Assembly: GCF_014197055.1 (NCBI RefSeq) | Contig: NZ_JACIEW010000004.1 | Coordinates: 124,001 to 188,000 of the forward strand | Reading direction: 5' to 3' | Origin: Devosia subaequoris | GTDB lineage: Bacteria > Pseudomonadota > Alphaproteobacteria > Rhizobiales > Devosiaceae | Length of the DNA stretch: 64,000 bases | Part shown: positions 22,369 through 30,973 of the stretch, one piece after another | How positions within the stretch are numbered: the stretch's first letter is position 1 | Layout: every line of letters starts with the position of its first letter | Made by a program: the position numbers and the translations under genes | Notes under the pieces: model-generated | Seen by the model: only the letters and a program-made list of their open reading frames with translations | Database searches by the model: none | Told to the model about the DNA's origin: nothing

Positions 22369-22737
22369 TTAAAGGGATGCGCGGCCGTCGGCGGCGTCGA
22401 ACAGGCGCCGCGCCCGTTCCACCGCAACTCGATTGCGCAGGGCGAAGCGCTTGAAATCATCGGCCAAGTGCAGCAATTCGCGCCCGAGATCGGTGAGGTC
22501 GTATTCCACCCGCGGCGGAATGGTCGCATAGGCCTTGCGGGTAACGAAGCCGTCGCGCTCAAGCTCGCGCAGGGTGACGCTGAGCGATTTTTGCGGCACC
22601 CCGCCCATATTGCGGCGCAGCTCATTGAACCGCATCGTCCCCTCGCGCAGTTGCGCGATCACCACCAGGGTCCACTTGCCCGGCCGCACGACCAGCAGGT
22701 CCGCCTCGGTTGTGGCGGGGTCTTGGGGATCGGACAT
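22369..22737 (-). CDS. HxlR-family transcriptional regulator
   Basis: The 122-residue winged-helix protein matches HxlR: PGKWTLVVIAQLREGTMRFN, GGVPQKSLSVTLRELERDGF and RVEYDLTDLGREL. It would bind DNA as a dimer. The N-terminus is short and lacks the cysteine often found before the GKW motif, the residue used by redox- or aldehyde-sensing members, so it probably senses something else. No obvious target is adjacent. The gene lies between the PepSY-like gene and trmB. Confidence 0.85.
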   Translation of the reverse strand: MSDPQDPATTEADLLVVRPGKWTLVVIAQLREGTMRFNELRRNMGGVPQKSLSVTLRELERDGFVTRKAYATIPPRVEYDLTDLGRELLHLADDFKRFALRNRVAVERARRLFDAADGRASL

Positions 22738-22833
22738 GGCTCAACTCCGTGACGCTTGCCCACCCGATATGGGTTTTGAAGCGCCAAGGTCCAGAGCCAG
22801 CTGGCGATAAAGCCGGCCAGACCTGGCGTTCGG

Positions 22834-23544
22834 TTAGACCGCCTGGCGCGGGAAGCTGAAATAGAAGGAGAGCATGCGCCCCTCGCGCCGGGCCTTTTTT
22901 TCGTATCGCGTCGGCTGCCAACCGGGATAGGGCGTGTGCCAGCTTCCCGGGGCCTGGGGGGCGAAGGTGAACAGGGGCTGGCGCAGGATATGGGCCAGGG
23001 TCCAGTTGGCGTAGTCTTCGATATCGGTGGCGAAATTGAAGACGCCACCAGGCCGGATCACTCGCGCCAGTTGTTCGAGCGTGGTGGGCGAGACAAACCG
23101 GCGCTTGTGGTGGCGGGTCTTGGGCCATGGATCGGGATAAAGCAGATAGACCTCATCGACCGAGGCCTCAGGCAGGGCCATCAGCAATTTGAGTGCGTCA
23201 TCGGTATAGAGCCGCACATTTTTGAGGCCATTGGCATCGATGGCCTGCACCATCTTGCCAATCCCGCCGGTGAAGACCTCACAGCCGATAAATCCGGTTC
23301 CGGGTTGTTCGGCAGCCTTGCGGGCCAGATGCTCGCCCCCACCATAACCGATCTCGATAACGTTCCGCTCGGCATCGGGAAACAGGGCGCGTGGATCGAG
23401 CTGTCCAGCGAGCTCGATTTCAAAACGGGGCAGAATCTCGGCGACCTGCGTCTTTTGCCCGCCATGCAGCTTCTTGCCTGAGCGGCGGCCAAAAAAGGCA
23501 CGTGGTTCGCCGGAGCGGGTCTTGGGCAGTTCGTGATCGGTCAT
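22834..23544 (-). CDS. trmB: tRNA (guanine-N7-)-methyltransferase
   Basis: TrmB methylates G46 in the variable loop of tRNA. The 236-residue protein has the N-terminal FFGRRSGKKL, the SAM-binding NVIEIGYGGGEHLARKA and the family signature DPWPKTRHHKRRFVSP. It follows metK by 77 bp on the same strand, an arrangement common in Rhizobiales, where the SAM producer and a SAM user share a transcript. Confidence 0.94.
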   Translation of the reverse strand: MTDHELPKTRSGEPRAFFGRRSGKKLHGGQKTQVAEILPRFEIELAGQLDPRALFPDAERNVIEIGYGGGEHLARKAAEQPGTGFIGCEVFTGGIGKMVQAIDANGLKNVRLYTDDALKLLMALPEASVDEVYLLYPDPWPKTRHHKRRFVSPTTLEQLARVIRPGGVFNFATDIEDYANWTLAHILRQPLFTFAPQAPGSWHTPYPGWQPTRYEKKARREGRMLSFYFSFPRQAV

Positions 23545-23621
23545 CGGGGCTCAGAGAAACGAGAAAAGGCCTCTTTCCCGCTTTTGCGGAAAAGAGACCC
23601 GAGGTCAACGTTGTTGGACAA

Positions 23622-24878
23622 TCAGGCGACGGCCGCCTTGAGGGCCTTGACCAGATCGGTTTTCTCCCAGGAGAAGCTGCCGTCGCGGCCGGCCTTACGG
23701 CCGAAATGGCCGTAGGCGGCGGTCTTGGCGTAGATGGGCTTGTTGAGATCGAGATGGGTGCGGATGCCGCGCGGGGTCAGGTCCATCACCTCGGCCAGCG
23801 CCTTTTCCAGCACCGCCTCGTCCACCTTGCCGGTGCCGTGCAGGTCGACATAGATCGAGAGCGGCTTGGCCACGCCGATGGCATAGGAGAGCTGGATCGT
23901 GGCGCGATCGGCCAGGCCCGCAGCCACCACGTTCTTGGCGAGGTAGCGCGCGGCATAGGCCGCGGAGCGATCGACCTTGGTGGGGTCCTTGCCCGAGAAA
24001 GCGCCGCCCCCATGGGGAGCAGCGCCACCATAGGTGTCGACAATGATCTTGCGCCCGGTGAGGCCGGCGTCGCCATCGGGTCCGCCGACGACGAACTTGC
24101 CGGTGGGATTGACGTGCCAGACCGTCTCGTCGCTGATCCAGCCTTCGGGCAGGGCGGCGCGGACAATCGGATCGACGATGTTGCGCACGTCTTCGGAGGT
24201 CAAGGTCTCGTCCAGATGCTGGGTGGACAGCACGATCTGGGTGACGCCGACCGGCTTGCCGTCGCGATACTGCACCGTGACCTGGCTCTTGGCGTCAGGG
24301 CCGAGCTTGCCGGCGGGCCCATGATTGGCCTTGCGGGCCTCGGTCAGCGAAGACAGGATCTTGTGCGCATAATAGATCGGGGCGGGCAGCAATTCGGGGG
24401 TTTCGCGCGCGGCATAGCCAAACATGATGCCCTGATCGCCGGCGCCGACATCCTTGTTGCCCGCTTCGTCCACGCCAACGGCGATGTCGGCAGACTGGCC
24501 ATGGAGCAGCACATCGATGCGGCAGGTTTTCCAGTGAAAGCCGGACTGTTCGTAGCCGATGGCCCGTATGGCCTTGCGGGCGGCCGACTTGAAGCGGGAG
24601 GGATTGACCACAGGGGCGCCCGAGGCGTCGGTGACGATCTGGCCGTCCTTGCCCTTTTTCAGCAGGGTTTCTGGGACGCGCACTTCCCCGGCAATGACCA
24701 CGCGGTTGGTGGTCGCCAGAGTTTCACAGGCGATGCGGACCTGGGAGGGGTCCATGCCGGCCTTCTTGGCCTCCTTGAACACCAGATCGACGATTTCGTC
24801 GGAAATACGGTCGCACACCTTGTCGGGATGCCCCTCGGAAACGGATTCCGAGGTAAAAAGATAGTCAGAACGGGCCAC
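23622..24878 (-). CDS. metK: S-adenosylmethionine synthetase
   Basis: MetK makes S-adenosylmethionine from methionine and ATP. The 418-residue protein begins [20 protein letters not shown]. It contains [12 protein letters not shown] and [19 protein letters not shown], both family signatures. GTG 24878 follows AGAGG by 6 nt. A long upstream in-frame extension is non-coding leader. trmB follows. An lnt gene and a small HTH gene often precede metK in Rhizobiales, but here the upstream gene is a divergent RNase D-like gene. A palindrome covers the promoter. Confidence 0.97.
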   Translation of the reverse strand: MARSDYLFTSESVSEGHPDKVCDRISDEIVDLVFKEAKKAGMDPSQVRIACETLATTNRVVIAGEVRVPETLLKKGKDGQIVTDASGAPVVNPSRFKSAARKAIRAIGYEQSGFHWKTCRIDVLLHGQSADIAVGVDEAGNKDVGAGDQGIMFGYAARETPELLPAPIYYAHKILSSLTEARKANHGPAGKLGPDAKSQVTVQYRDGKPVGVTQIVLSTQHLDETLTSEDVRNIVDPIVRAALPEGWISDETVWHVNPTGKFVVGGPDGDAGLTGRKIIVDTYGGAAPHGGGAFSGKDPTKVDRSAAYAARYLAKNVVAAGLADRATIQLSYAIGVAKPLSIYVDLHGTGKVDEAVLEKALAEVMDLTPRGIRTHLDLNKPIYAKTAAYGHFGRKAGRDGSFSWEKTDLVKALKAAVA

Positions 24879-24906
24879 GTTAAACCTCTTTGCAAGTGGC
24901 GAGGGC

Positions 24907-24926
24907 GCACGCGGAAGTGCGCGTGC
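24907..24926 (-). promoter_or_regulatory. metK: Hairpin in the metK leader
   Basis: GCACGCG (24907-24913) and CGCGTGC (24920-24926) form a perfect 7-bp stem with a 6-nt loop, about 30 nt before the metK start. A direct repeat of TGTCCGGG lies just upstream in the transcript. I could not match the leader to a known SAM riboswitch class. Confidence 0.4.
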
Positions 24927-24990
24927 CCGGACATGATCCCGGACACTTTCACCCCTGTTATGCGCAGGTTCGTCGTCACAAAGCAATAGT

Positions 24991-25012
24991 GATATAAAGA
25001 AAGCTTTATATC
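24991..25012. promoter_or_regulatory. metK: 9-4-9 palindromic operator over the metK promoter (SahR-like?)
   Basis: GATATAAAG (24991-24999) and CTTTATATC (25004-25012) are perfect inverted repeats with a 4-nt spacer. On the minus strand the upstream half-site includes TATAAA (25010-25005), a good -10 box, with TTGTTC (25034-25029) 18 bp upstream as -35. A regulator bound here would block metK transcription. The pattern resembles, from memory, sites proposed for SahR, an ArsR-family regulator of methionine and SAH metabolism. Confidence 0.65.
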
Positions 25013-25130
25013 GGAACGCTGTCCGGAGGAACAATTCTTCCCCGGGTACGGCGCGCCGCCCCTCGGATGCCTTTTCTTGGCCACCGCTCTGTGCCAAGGA
25101 AGGACCGGTTACAGACAAGCGGACGACATC

Positions 25131-25745
25131 ATGGCCATCAGAGTGCATCGCGGCGATTTGCCTAATCTTTCCAATTATGGCCGCGAGGTTGCGATCGATA
25201 CCGAGACCATGGGGCTCAATCCCCATCGCGACCGGCTTTGCGTGGTACAGCTCTCGCCGGGCGATGGCAGCGCCGATGTGGTGCAGATTCCCCAGGATGC
25301 GAACGAAGCGCCGAACCTGGTCAAGCTGTTGTCCGACCCTGGCGTGACCAAGATCTTCCATTACGCCCGTTTCGACGTGGCCGTGCTGCAGAACCGCTTC
25401 GGGGTAGTGACCGGGCCGGTCTATTGCACCAAGATCGCCTCCAAACTGGTGCGCACCTATACCGACCGGCATGGGCTGAAGGATCTGGTGCGCGAATTGT
25501 TGAGCGTGGATCTATCCAAGCAGCAGCAAAGCTCGGACTGGGGCGGAGAAAAACTGAGCGACGCGCAGCTCGATTACGCTGCCTCCGATGTACTCTATCT
25601 GCACGATCTGAAACGGCACCTGGATCGCATGCTGGCGCGCGAAGGCCGCACCGAGATCGCCAAATCCTGCTTCGACTTCCTGCCCACGCGCTGTGCCCTG
25701 GATCTGCTGGGCTGGGAAGAAACCGACATTTTCGCCCATAGCTGA
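25131..25745 (+). CDS. Short RNase D-like 3'-5' exonuclease
   Basis: The 204-residue protein is a DEDDy exonuclease domain: [20 protein letters not shown] (motif I), [16 protein letters not shown] (motif II) and [18 protein letters not shown] (motif III). It lacks the HRDC domains of full-length RNase D, as is common for the short Rhizobiales homologues. The likely role is 3' processing of tRNA or other RNA. ATG 25131 is chosen because homology starts there. The RBS is weak. It lies 17 nt ahead of lptC and may share the transcript. Confidence 0.85.
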   Translation: MAIRVHRGDLPNLSNYGREVAIDTETMGLNPHRDRLCVVQLSPGDGSADVVQIPQDANEAPNLVKLLSDPGVTKIFHYARFDVAVLQNRFGVVTGPVYCTKIASKLVRTYTDRHGLKDLVRELLSVDLSKQQQSSDWGGEKLSDAQLDYAASDVLYLHDLKRHLDRMLAREGRTEIAKSCFDFLPTRCALDLLGWEETDIFAHS

Positions 25746-25761
25746 AGCCGGATCGGGAGCC

Positions 25762-26406
25762 ATGCCTGCCGCCACCGCGCCGCGCCGGATGTATGATCGC
25801 CTGGGACGGCGCAACCGCATCGTGGCAATCCTGCGCCTGGGCGTGCCGCTTTTGGGCAGCGTGGTGCTGGCCGGGCTGCTGGTGCAGATCTATGTCTCGA
25901 GTTTCACCGGCCGGTTCAATATCGAGCAGATCAGCGTGACCCCCGATGCGGTGGTCATCGATGCGCCCGAATATGTGGGCACGCTGACCGACGGATCGTC
26001 CTATCGGGTCTGGGCGGAAACGGCACGGGCCCGGGTGGAGCAGAGCAATCTGGTCGATCTGAGCAATGCCATGCTGGTTTTGAACCGGATCGATGGGGTG
26101 CAATTGACCATGGAAGCCGAAGAGGCCCAGCTCGATACGGCCGCGCAACTCACCATGGTGCCGGGCGAGGCTGATGTCGCTGACAGCACGGGAACCACCG
26201 GCACGCTTAACGATTCAGTGTTTGACTGGGGCGAGCAACTCCTGACCAGCCGGGGCGCCGTTGCCATCGACTATTCGGATGGCTCGACCATAAGAGCCGA
26301 CGGCCTGGTCTATGATGCGAGCACCATTGTCTGGACTTTCACCGGGTCGACCGTCACCCTGCCCTCGACGCCCGGCGAGGCCGATACCGGAGCCGGTGGA
26401 GAATGA
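25762..26406 (+). CDS. lptC: LPS export ABC transporter periplasmic protein LptC
   Basis: The 214-residue protein has one N-terminal membrane helix (VPLLGSVVLAGLLVQIYV) and a periplasmic LptC/OstA-like beta domain (NIEQISVTPDAVVIDAP; LTSRGAVAIDYSDGSTIRAD). LptC links the LptBFG transporter to the LptA bridge that carries lipopolysaccharide across the periplasm. ATG 25762 has GGGAGC just upstream. It overlaps lptA by 4 nt (ATGA), so the two are translationally coupled. Confidence 0.88.
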   Translation: MPAATAPRRMYDRLGRRNRIVAILRLGVPLLGSVVLAGLLVQIYVSSFTGRFNIEQISVTPDAVVIDAPEYVGTLTDGSSYRVWAETARARVEQSNLVDLSNAMLVLNRIDGVQLTMEAEEAQLDTAAQLTMVPGEADVADSTGTTGTLNDSVFDWGEQLLTSRGAVAIDYSDGSTIRADGLVYDASTIVWTFTGSTVTLPSTPGEADTGAGGE

Positions 26407-26870
26407 ACGCCATGAAGCGGGCCCGCCTGATTGCCCTGACGACCCTGCTGCTACTGACGTCGCCGGCGTTGGCGCAGAACCGCGTTGAAATCACCGCTGA
26501 TCAGACGGTGATGAATGACAGCGCCCGCGAGGTGATCTTTACCGGCGAGGTGATCGTGATCCATCCCAATGTGACGGTCTGGGCACCCAAGGTGGTGGCC
26601 ACTTATGGCGAGGGCGGCACCACCGATATCAAGACCTTCGTGGCCACGGGTGGAAATGTGCGGCTCAAGACCGACGAACAGGACGCCACGGGCGAACATG
26701 CCGTCTATACGCCGGGCGACCAATTGCTGCGCCTGACCGGCAATGTGGTGGTCAACAATGCCAGCGGCACGGTCAATGCCACCGAGCTGGTGGTGAACCT
26801 GGCCACCAATGTGTCGACCTTTACCAGCAGCGGTGGCGGGCGCGTGACCGGGGTGTTCACCTCGCAATGA
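26403..26870 (+). CDS. lptA: LPS export periplasmic protein LptA
   Basis: The 155-residue protein has a signal peptide (RARLIALTTLLLLTSPALA). It is followed by an OstA-type beta-jellyroll typical of LptA (VEITADQTVMNDSAREVIFT; TGNVVVNNASGTVNATEL). It forms the periplasmic bridge for lipopolysaccharide. Both ends overlap neighbours by 4 nt (ATGA with lptC and with lptB), a tightly coupled lptC-lptA-lptB unit. Confidence 0.92.
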   Translation: MNAMKRARLIALTTLLLLTSPALAQNRVEITADQTVMNDSAREVIFTGEVIVIHPNVTVWAPKVVATYGEGGTTDIKTFVATGGNVRLKTDEQDATGEHAVYTPGDQLLRLTGNVVVNNASGTVNATELVVNLATNVSTFTSSGGGRVTGVFTSQ

Positions 26871-27622
26871 GTGAGCCCTCCCGCCCCCGCATTGACCAGA
26901 CCGGCTGGCTGGTGGCGCATGGCCTGGCCAAGAGCTTTGGCAAGCGCGAAGTGGTGCGCGAGGTTTCGCTGGCCGTGCGCAGGGGAGAAGCGGTGGGTCT
27001 GCTTGGGCCCAACGGAGCCGGCAAAACCACTGTCTTCACCATGATCATGGGCCTGGTCAAACCCAATGCGGGCAAGATTCTGCTCGACGGGCTGGACATT
27101 ACCCGGCTGCCGCTGTTTCAGCGCGGCCAGCTGGGGATCGGCTATCTACCCCAGGAACCCTCGATCTTTCGTGGCCTGACCGTGACCGGCAATATCATGG
27201 CGGTGCTGGAAAACACGGTGCGCGACAAGGCCGAGCGCAAGCGCCGGCTGGACGCGCTGCTCGACGAGTTTTCCATCACCCACATCGCCAAGTCCAATGC
27301 GCTGGCGCTGTCCGGCGGCGAACGGCGGCGGGTGGAGATTGCCCGGGCGCTGGCCGCCGACCCGGGTTTCATGCTGCTCGACGAGCCGTTTGCCGGGGTC
27401 GACCCGATCGCGGTTGCCGAAGTCAAAGGGCTGGTGCGGCAACTGACCCAGCGCGGCATTGGCGTGTTGATCACCGACCATGCGGTGCGCGAAACGCTGG
27501 GACTGGTCGACCGGGCCTATCTCATTCACGGTGGCAAGGTGATGATCCAGGGCAAGCCGGAGACCATTTCCGCCGACCCGGAGGCCCGCCGCGTCTATCT
27601 GGGCGAGAGTTTTTCGATTTAG
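26867..27622 (+). CDS. lptB: LPS export ABC transporter ATP-binding protein LptB
   Basis: The 251-residue ABC ATPase has Walker A GPNGAGKTT (residues 47-55), the signature LSGGERRRVEIARAL, Walker B FMLLDEPFAGVDP and switch histidine in ITDHAVRETL. It powers LPS extraction from the inner membrane. It overlaps lptA by 4 nt. rpoN follows 130 bp downstream, an order conserved across many Proteobacteria. Confidence 0.95.
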   Translation: MSEPSRPRIDQTGWLVAHGLAKSFGKREVVREVSLAVRRGEAVGLLGPNGAGKTTVFTMIMGLVKPNAGKILLDGLDITRLPLFQRGQLGIGYLPQEPSIFRGLTVTGNIMAVLENTVRDKAERKRRLDALLDEFSITHIAKSNALALSGGERRRVEIARALAADPGFMLLDEPFAGVDPIAVAEVKGLVRQLTQRGIGVLITDHAVRETLGLVDRAYLIHGGKVMIQGKPETISADPEARRVYLGESFSI

Positions 27623-27652
27623 ATTTGGGCCGAGCCTCGTGTTGGAGGCATC

Positions 27653-27667
27653 TGGCACGAAACTTGC
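27653..27667 (+). promoter_or_regulatory. rpoN: Sigma-54 (-24/-12) promoter upstream of rpoN
   Basis: TGGCACGAAACTTGC matches the sigma-54 consensus TGGCAC-N5-TTGC at every conserved base. The -24 GG and -12 GC are 10 bp apart. The start site would be near 27679, about 75 nt before the rpoN ATG. This suggests that RpoN controls its own gene. No activator-binding palindrome was identified upstream. Confidence 0.8.
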
Positions 27668-27752
27668 CGAGATGACAGATTTGAGTCATGGTCCGGCCCG
27701 GAAGCAGCCGCGAGCGGCTGAAGAATGTTTTGCACGCAAGGGCCCGTAACGC

Positions 27753-29252
27753 ATGGCGCTTTCGCCACGGCTGGAGTTTCGTCAGTCTCAAAGCCTGACC
27801 CTGACGCCACAATTGATGCAGTCGATCCGGCTGCTGCAGCTCAGCCATCTCGAACTCAATGACTTCGTCGATACCGAACTTTTGCGCAATCCGATCCTGG
27901 AGCGCGAAGAGGGCGGAGATGATGCCGAGCCGGCCGAGGCGCCGGAAAAGCGCACCGAGATGAGCGCCTATGAAGACACAGTGGCCCAGGGCGACCGCAT
28001 CAAGGATGCCGACCAGATCGCCGAAGGCTATGACACCTCAGTGGACAATGTGTTTCCCGATGCCGGCCAGGAAGTTGGCCGGATGGCAGGGCCGGACCGC
28101 AATGGCAGTTTCGAGGGTCGCGAAGCGCCCGATCTCGACCAATATGTGGCCAGCCGACCGCGCCTGTCCGATCATCTCGAAGCGCAGGCAAATATGGTGT
28201 TGCGCACGGCGGCCGACCGGCTGATTGCCCGGCATCTGATCGACGGGATCAATGAGGCCGGCTATCTGGTGGTCGAGCTGGACGCCATTGCCGACTTGCT
28301 GGGGGCCGAGCTGGCCGATGTGGAAGCGGTGCTCGAGGCGCTGCAAGGGTGCGATCCGGCGGGAATATTTGCCCGCGACGTTGCCGAATGTCTGTCGATC
28401 CAGCTGCGCGAACGCGATCGGCTCGACCCGATCATGCAAAAGCTGATCGACAACCTGCCCCTCTTGGCCGAGCACAATATGGCGGCCCTGCTCAAGGCAG
28501 TGGGCTGCGATCGTGAAGACCTTGCCGACATGCTGGCCGAGATCAGGCTGCTCGACCCCCGGCCGGGATTGGCCTTTGACAGCGGGCCAGTCGAGACTGT
28601 GGTACCCGACGTCTTCGTGCGTCCGGGACCCGATGGTGGCTGGCAGATCGAGCTCAATAGCGAGGTGTTGCCGCGCGTGCTGGTCAACCGGGTCTATTAT
28701 GCGACGGTGTCGAAAAAGACGCGAGATGCGGCCGAAAAGACCTTTCTGGCCGATTGCCTGAGTACGGCCAACTGGCTGACCAAGAGCCTGGACCAGCGCG
28801 CCCAGACCATCACCAGGGTGGCGGCGGAGATCGTGCGCCAGCAGGATGGATTTTTGACCCATGGTGTGGCGCATCTCAAACCCATGACGCTCAAAATGGT
28901 GGCCGAAACCATCGACATGCATGAGTCCACAGTCAGCCGCGTGACCTCAAACAAATATATGGCCACGCCGCGCGGCCTGTATGAAATGAAGTATTTCTTC
29001 ACCACGGCCATCGCCTCGTCGACGGGCGGGGGTGACCATTCGGCGGAGGCGGTGCGCCACCGCATCAGGCAACTCATCGATGCCGAACCGGCCAGCGCCA
29101 TTCTCTCGGACGATACGATTGCCGAAATGCTGCGCAAGGAACAGGGGATCGATGTGGCGCGCCGCACGGTCGCCAAATATCGCGAGGGAATGAACATTCC
29201 CTCCTCGGTGATCCGGCGCCGGCAGAAAAAGGAACTGGCGCGCATCGCCTGA
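27753..29252 (+). CDS. rpoN: RNA polymerase sigma-54 factor
   Basis: The 499-residue protein has the glutamine-rich region I (RLEFRQSQSLTLTPQLMQSI), an acidic region II, a core-binding region III, the HTH (ESTVSRVTSNKYM) and the RpoN box ARRTVAKYRE at residues 469-478. Sigma-54 needs AAA+ activators and usually drives nitrogen, flagellar or carbon-source genes. It lies between lptB and hpf-ptsN in conserved order. A sigma-54-type promoter sits in its own upstream gap. Confidence 0.97.
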   Translation: MALSPRLEFRQSQSLTLTPQLMQSIRLLQLSHLELNDFVDTELLRNPILEREEGGDDAEPAEAPEKRTEMSAYEDTVAQGDRIKDADQIAEGYDTSVDNVFPDAGQEVGRMAGPDRNGSFEGREAPDLDQYVASRPRLSDHLEAQANMVLRTAADRLIARHLIDGINEAGYLVVELDAIADLLGAELADVEAVLEALQGCDPAGIFARDVAECLSIQLRERDRLDPIMQKLIDNLPLLAEHNMAALLKAVGCDREDLADMLAEIRLLDPRPGLAFDSGPVETVVPDVFVRPGPDGGWQIELNSEVLPRVLVNRVYYATVSKKTRDAAEKTFLADCLSTANWLTKSLDQRAQTITRVAAEIVRQQDGFLTHGVAHLKPMTLKMVAETIDMHESTVSRVTSNKYMATPRGLYEMKYFFTTAIASSTGGGDHSAEAVRHRIRQLIDAEPASAILSDDTIAEMLRKEQGIDVARRTVAKYREGMNIPSSVIRRRQKKELARIA

Positions 29253-29483
29253 TTGGCGCGTCAAATCACTCGAGCGGAACGGTAAGTGGCAGGTTGATGG
29301 CTGTCACGCCTTTTGTTGCCAAATGTGCCGGTTGTTGCGCATGGACAGCGTGGATGGCCGGGTCTAGCATCCTTGCTGTCGGCACCCCATGTCTGGGTGG
29401 TCGGCAGACGCAGGTCCCGTGAAGCCGGGAGCGGCTTTTCGGAACTCTCGTGTCGAGCCAAACGACCGAAAGGAACAAGAGCC

Positions 29484-30062
29484 ATGACCCTACGCGTTTC
29501 GGGAAAGAACATGGATGTTGGCGAGGCCCTCCGGGGCAAGGCGGAGGAGCATTTCGCCACCGTTGTCGGAAAATATTTCGATGGCGGCTATGACGGCCAT
29601 CTTACCCTCACACCGGACGGTATCGGTTTTCGCGCCGATTGCGTTGTGCACCTGGATTCGGGTGCAACGCTGCAGGCCAGCGCCCAGGCGGGCGATGCGA
29701 CCAGCGCCTTCGAAGTCATGGCGCTCAATATCGAGAAGCGCCTGCGCCGCTATAACCGCAAACTCAAACAGCACCGCCGCGGCAATGGCGCCAATGGCAT
29801 TGACGGGCTCACCGCCCAGTACACCGTGTTCGGCTCAACAGACCAATATGACGAGCTTGATGAGGATTTCGCGCCTGCCGTGATTGCCGAAGCCACCAAG
29901 AATTTGCGCGAGATGAGCGTTGAGGAAGCGGTGATGGAGCTCGATTTCTCTGGACAACAGGTGGTGATGTTCCGCCATGCTGGACATGGCGGGCTGAATG
30001 TGGTTTACCGCCGCGCGGATGGCAATATTGGCTGGGTTGACCCGGCCCTGAGCGCAAATTGA
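29484..30062 (+). CDS. hpf: Ribosome hibernation promoting factor, long form
   Basis: From ATG 29484 (AAAGGAAC upstream) the product is 192 residues. The N-terminal HPF/YfiA domain (MTLRVSGKNMDVGEALRG) binds the 30S decoding site. The C-terminal dimerisation domain (EAVMELDFSGQQVVMFRHAG) makes it a long HPF, which pairs ribosomes into inactive 100S dimers. It lies between rpoN and ptsN. A small AAGCCG/CGGCTT hairpin with TTTT (29422-29439) is in its leader and could attenuate readthrough from rpoN. Confidence 0.95.
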   Translation: MTLRVSGKNMDVGEALRGKAEEHFATVVGKYFDGGYDGHLTLTPDGIGFRADCVVHLDSGATLQASAQAGDATSAFEVMALNIEKRLRRYNRKLKQHRRGNGANGIDGLTAQYTVFGSTDQYDELDEDFAPAVIAEATKNLREMSVEEAVMELDFSGQQVVMFRHAGHGGLNVVYRRADGNIGWVDPALSAN

Positions 30063-30109
30063 CTGGCGCTCCCAAAGCCCAAACGCTTGGTAGATCCTAA
30101 GGCAGATTT

Positions 30110-30577
30110 ATGGAATTGGCCGATATTCTGGCAAAGCACGCCGTGTTGACTTGCACGGGCGTGTCGGACAAGCGCCAGATCTTTGATATTCTTGCACAAA
30201 AGGCCGCAGAACTGACGGCTTTCCCGGCTGGCCAAATCCTTTCGACCCTGTTGGATCGGGAGGAACTTGGCTCGACCGGGCTGGGCAATGGCATTGCCAT
30301 TCCCCATGGCAAGCTCAAGGGACTCAAGGGCGTGACCGCCGTTTTTGCGCGGCTCGACCGGCCGATCGATTTCGATTCGGTGGATGACGAGCCGGTGGAT
30401 CTGGTGGTGATGCTGCTGGCTCCGGTGGGCGCGGGCGCAGATCATTTGAAGGCCCTGTCGCGCTTCGCCCGCCTGCTGCGGACCGAAAACGTCACCGATC
30501 AGTTGCGCCGCGAGACCGATCCGGAGCAATTGCATGCGATCCTGACCGCACCAGTGGAAAGCACCTTCGCGGCCTGA
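30110..30577 (+). CDS. ptsN: Nitrogen-PTS EIIA protein PtsN
   Basis: The 155-residue EIIA-Ntr domain contains the phosphorylation site STGLGNGIAIPHGKLKG with His66. PtsN receives phosphate from the PTS-Ntr chain and regulates potassium transport, nitrogen and carbon responses by protein contact. It ends the lptCAB-rpoN-hpf-ptsN block and is followed by a strong terminator. Confidence 0.95.
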   Translation: MELADILAKHAVLTCTGVSDKRQIFDILAQKAAELTAFPAGQILSTLLDREELGSTGLGNGIAIPHGKLKGLKGVTAVFARLDRPIDFDSVDDEPVDLVVMLLAPVGAGADHLKALSRFARLLRTENVTDQLRRETDPEQLHAILTAPVESTFAA

Positions 30578-30602
30578 TTGGCCTGACAACGAGACAACAA
30601 AA

Positions 30603-30629
30603 CCCCCGCAGCCCAGCTGCGGGGGTTTT
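30603..30629. terminator. Bidirectional intrinsic terminator between ptsN and DUF1150 genes
   Basis: CCCCCGCAGC (30603-30612) and GCTGCGGGGG (30616-30625) form a perfect 10-bp stem. It has AAAA before and TTTT after, so it can work on both strands between these convergent genes. Confidence 0.92.
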
Positions 30630-30663
30630 GCACTGCACGGGAAGGATGGGACGGGGACGCTGG

Positions 30664-30948
30664 CTAATGCAGGGTGGCGACCCCGATATTCTGGTCACCG
30701 AGCCACTCGGCGACCGCTTCTGCGGTGTCAGCCACCATCAGCGGCGTGCCATCGGCGGACATCACCAGCTGATATTGGGTTGTGCCATCGAACTCGGCGT
30801 CCTCGATCAGGCCCGAGAGCAAGAGGCCGGAAACCGGTTTGACATAAGCGACGGCGTCTCCGCCCAGCGCTGCGAATTGGGCGCGCGTCAGGTCCTTGAG
30901 CGGGTTCGCGGCATCCATGGCCGCTTCGGAATTGCGCTTGTCCATCAT
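30664..30948 (-). CDS. DUF1150 family protein
   Basis: The 94-residue product matches the DUF1150 family of Alphaproteobacteria (LTRAQFAALGGDAVAYVKPV; GTPLMVADTAEAVAEWLGD). Its function is unknown. Members usually sit directly downstream of a small heat-shock protein gene, as here (26 bp after hsp20), so it probably shares the heat-shock promoter. Start ATG 30948, with a second ATG next to it. The RBS is AAAGGG. Confidence 0.85.
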   Translation of the reverse strand: MMDKRNSEAAMDAANPLKDLTRAQFAALGGDAVAYVKPVSGLLLSGLIEDAEFDGTTQYQLVMSADGTPLMVADTAEAVAEWLGDQNIGVATLH

Positions 30949-30973
30949 TGTGTCGGCCCTTTCTTCTGTTTCC

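Noticed and set aside
23391-24989. Plus-strand open frame of about 532 codons opposite metK and part of trmB
   Set aside because: Shadow frame. metK and trmB signatures are complete on the minus strand.
24879-25076. SAM riboswitch in the metK leader
   Set aside because: The leader has hairpins and a TGTCCGGG direct repeat, but I could not match the conserved cores of SAM-I, SAM-II or SAM-V. A covariance search would decide.
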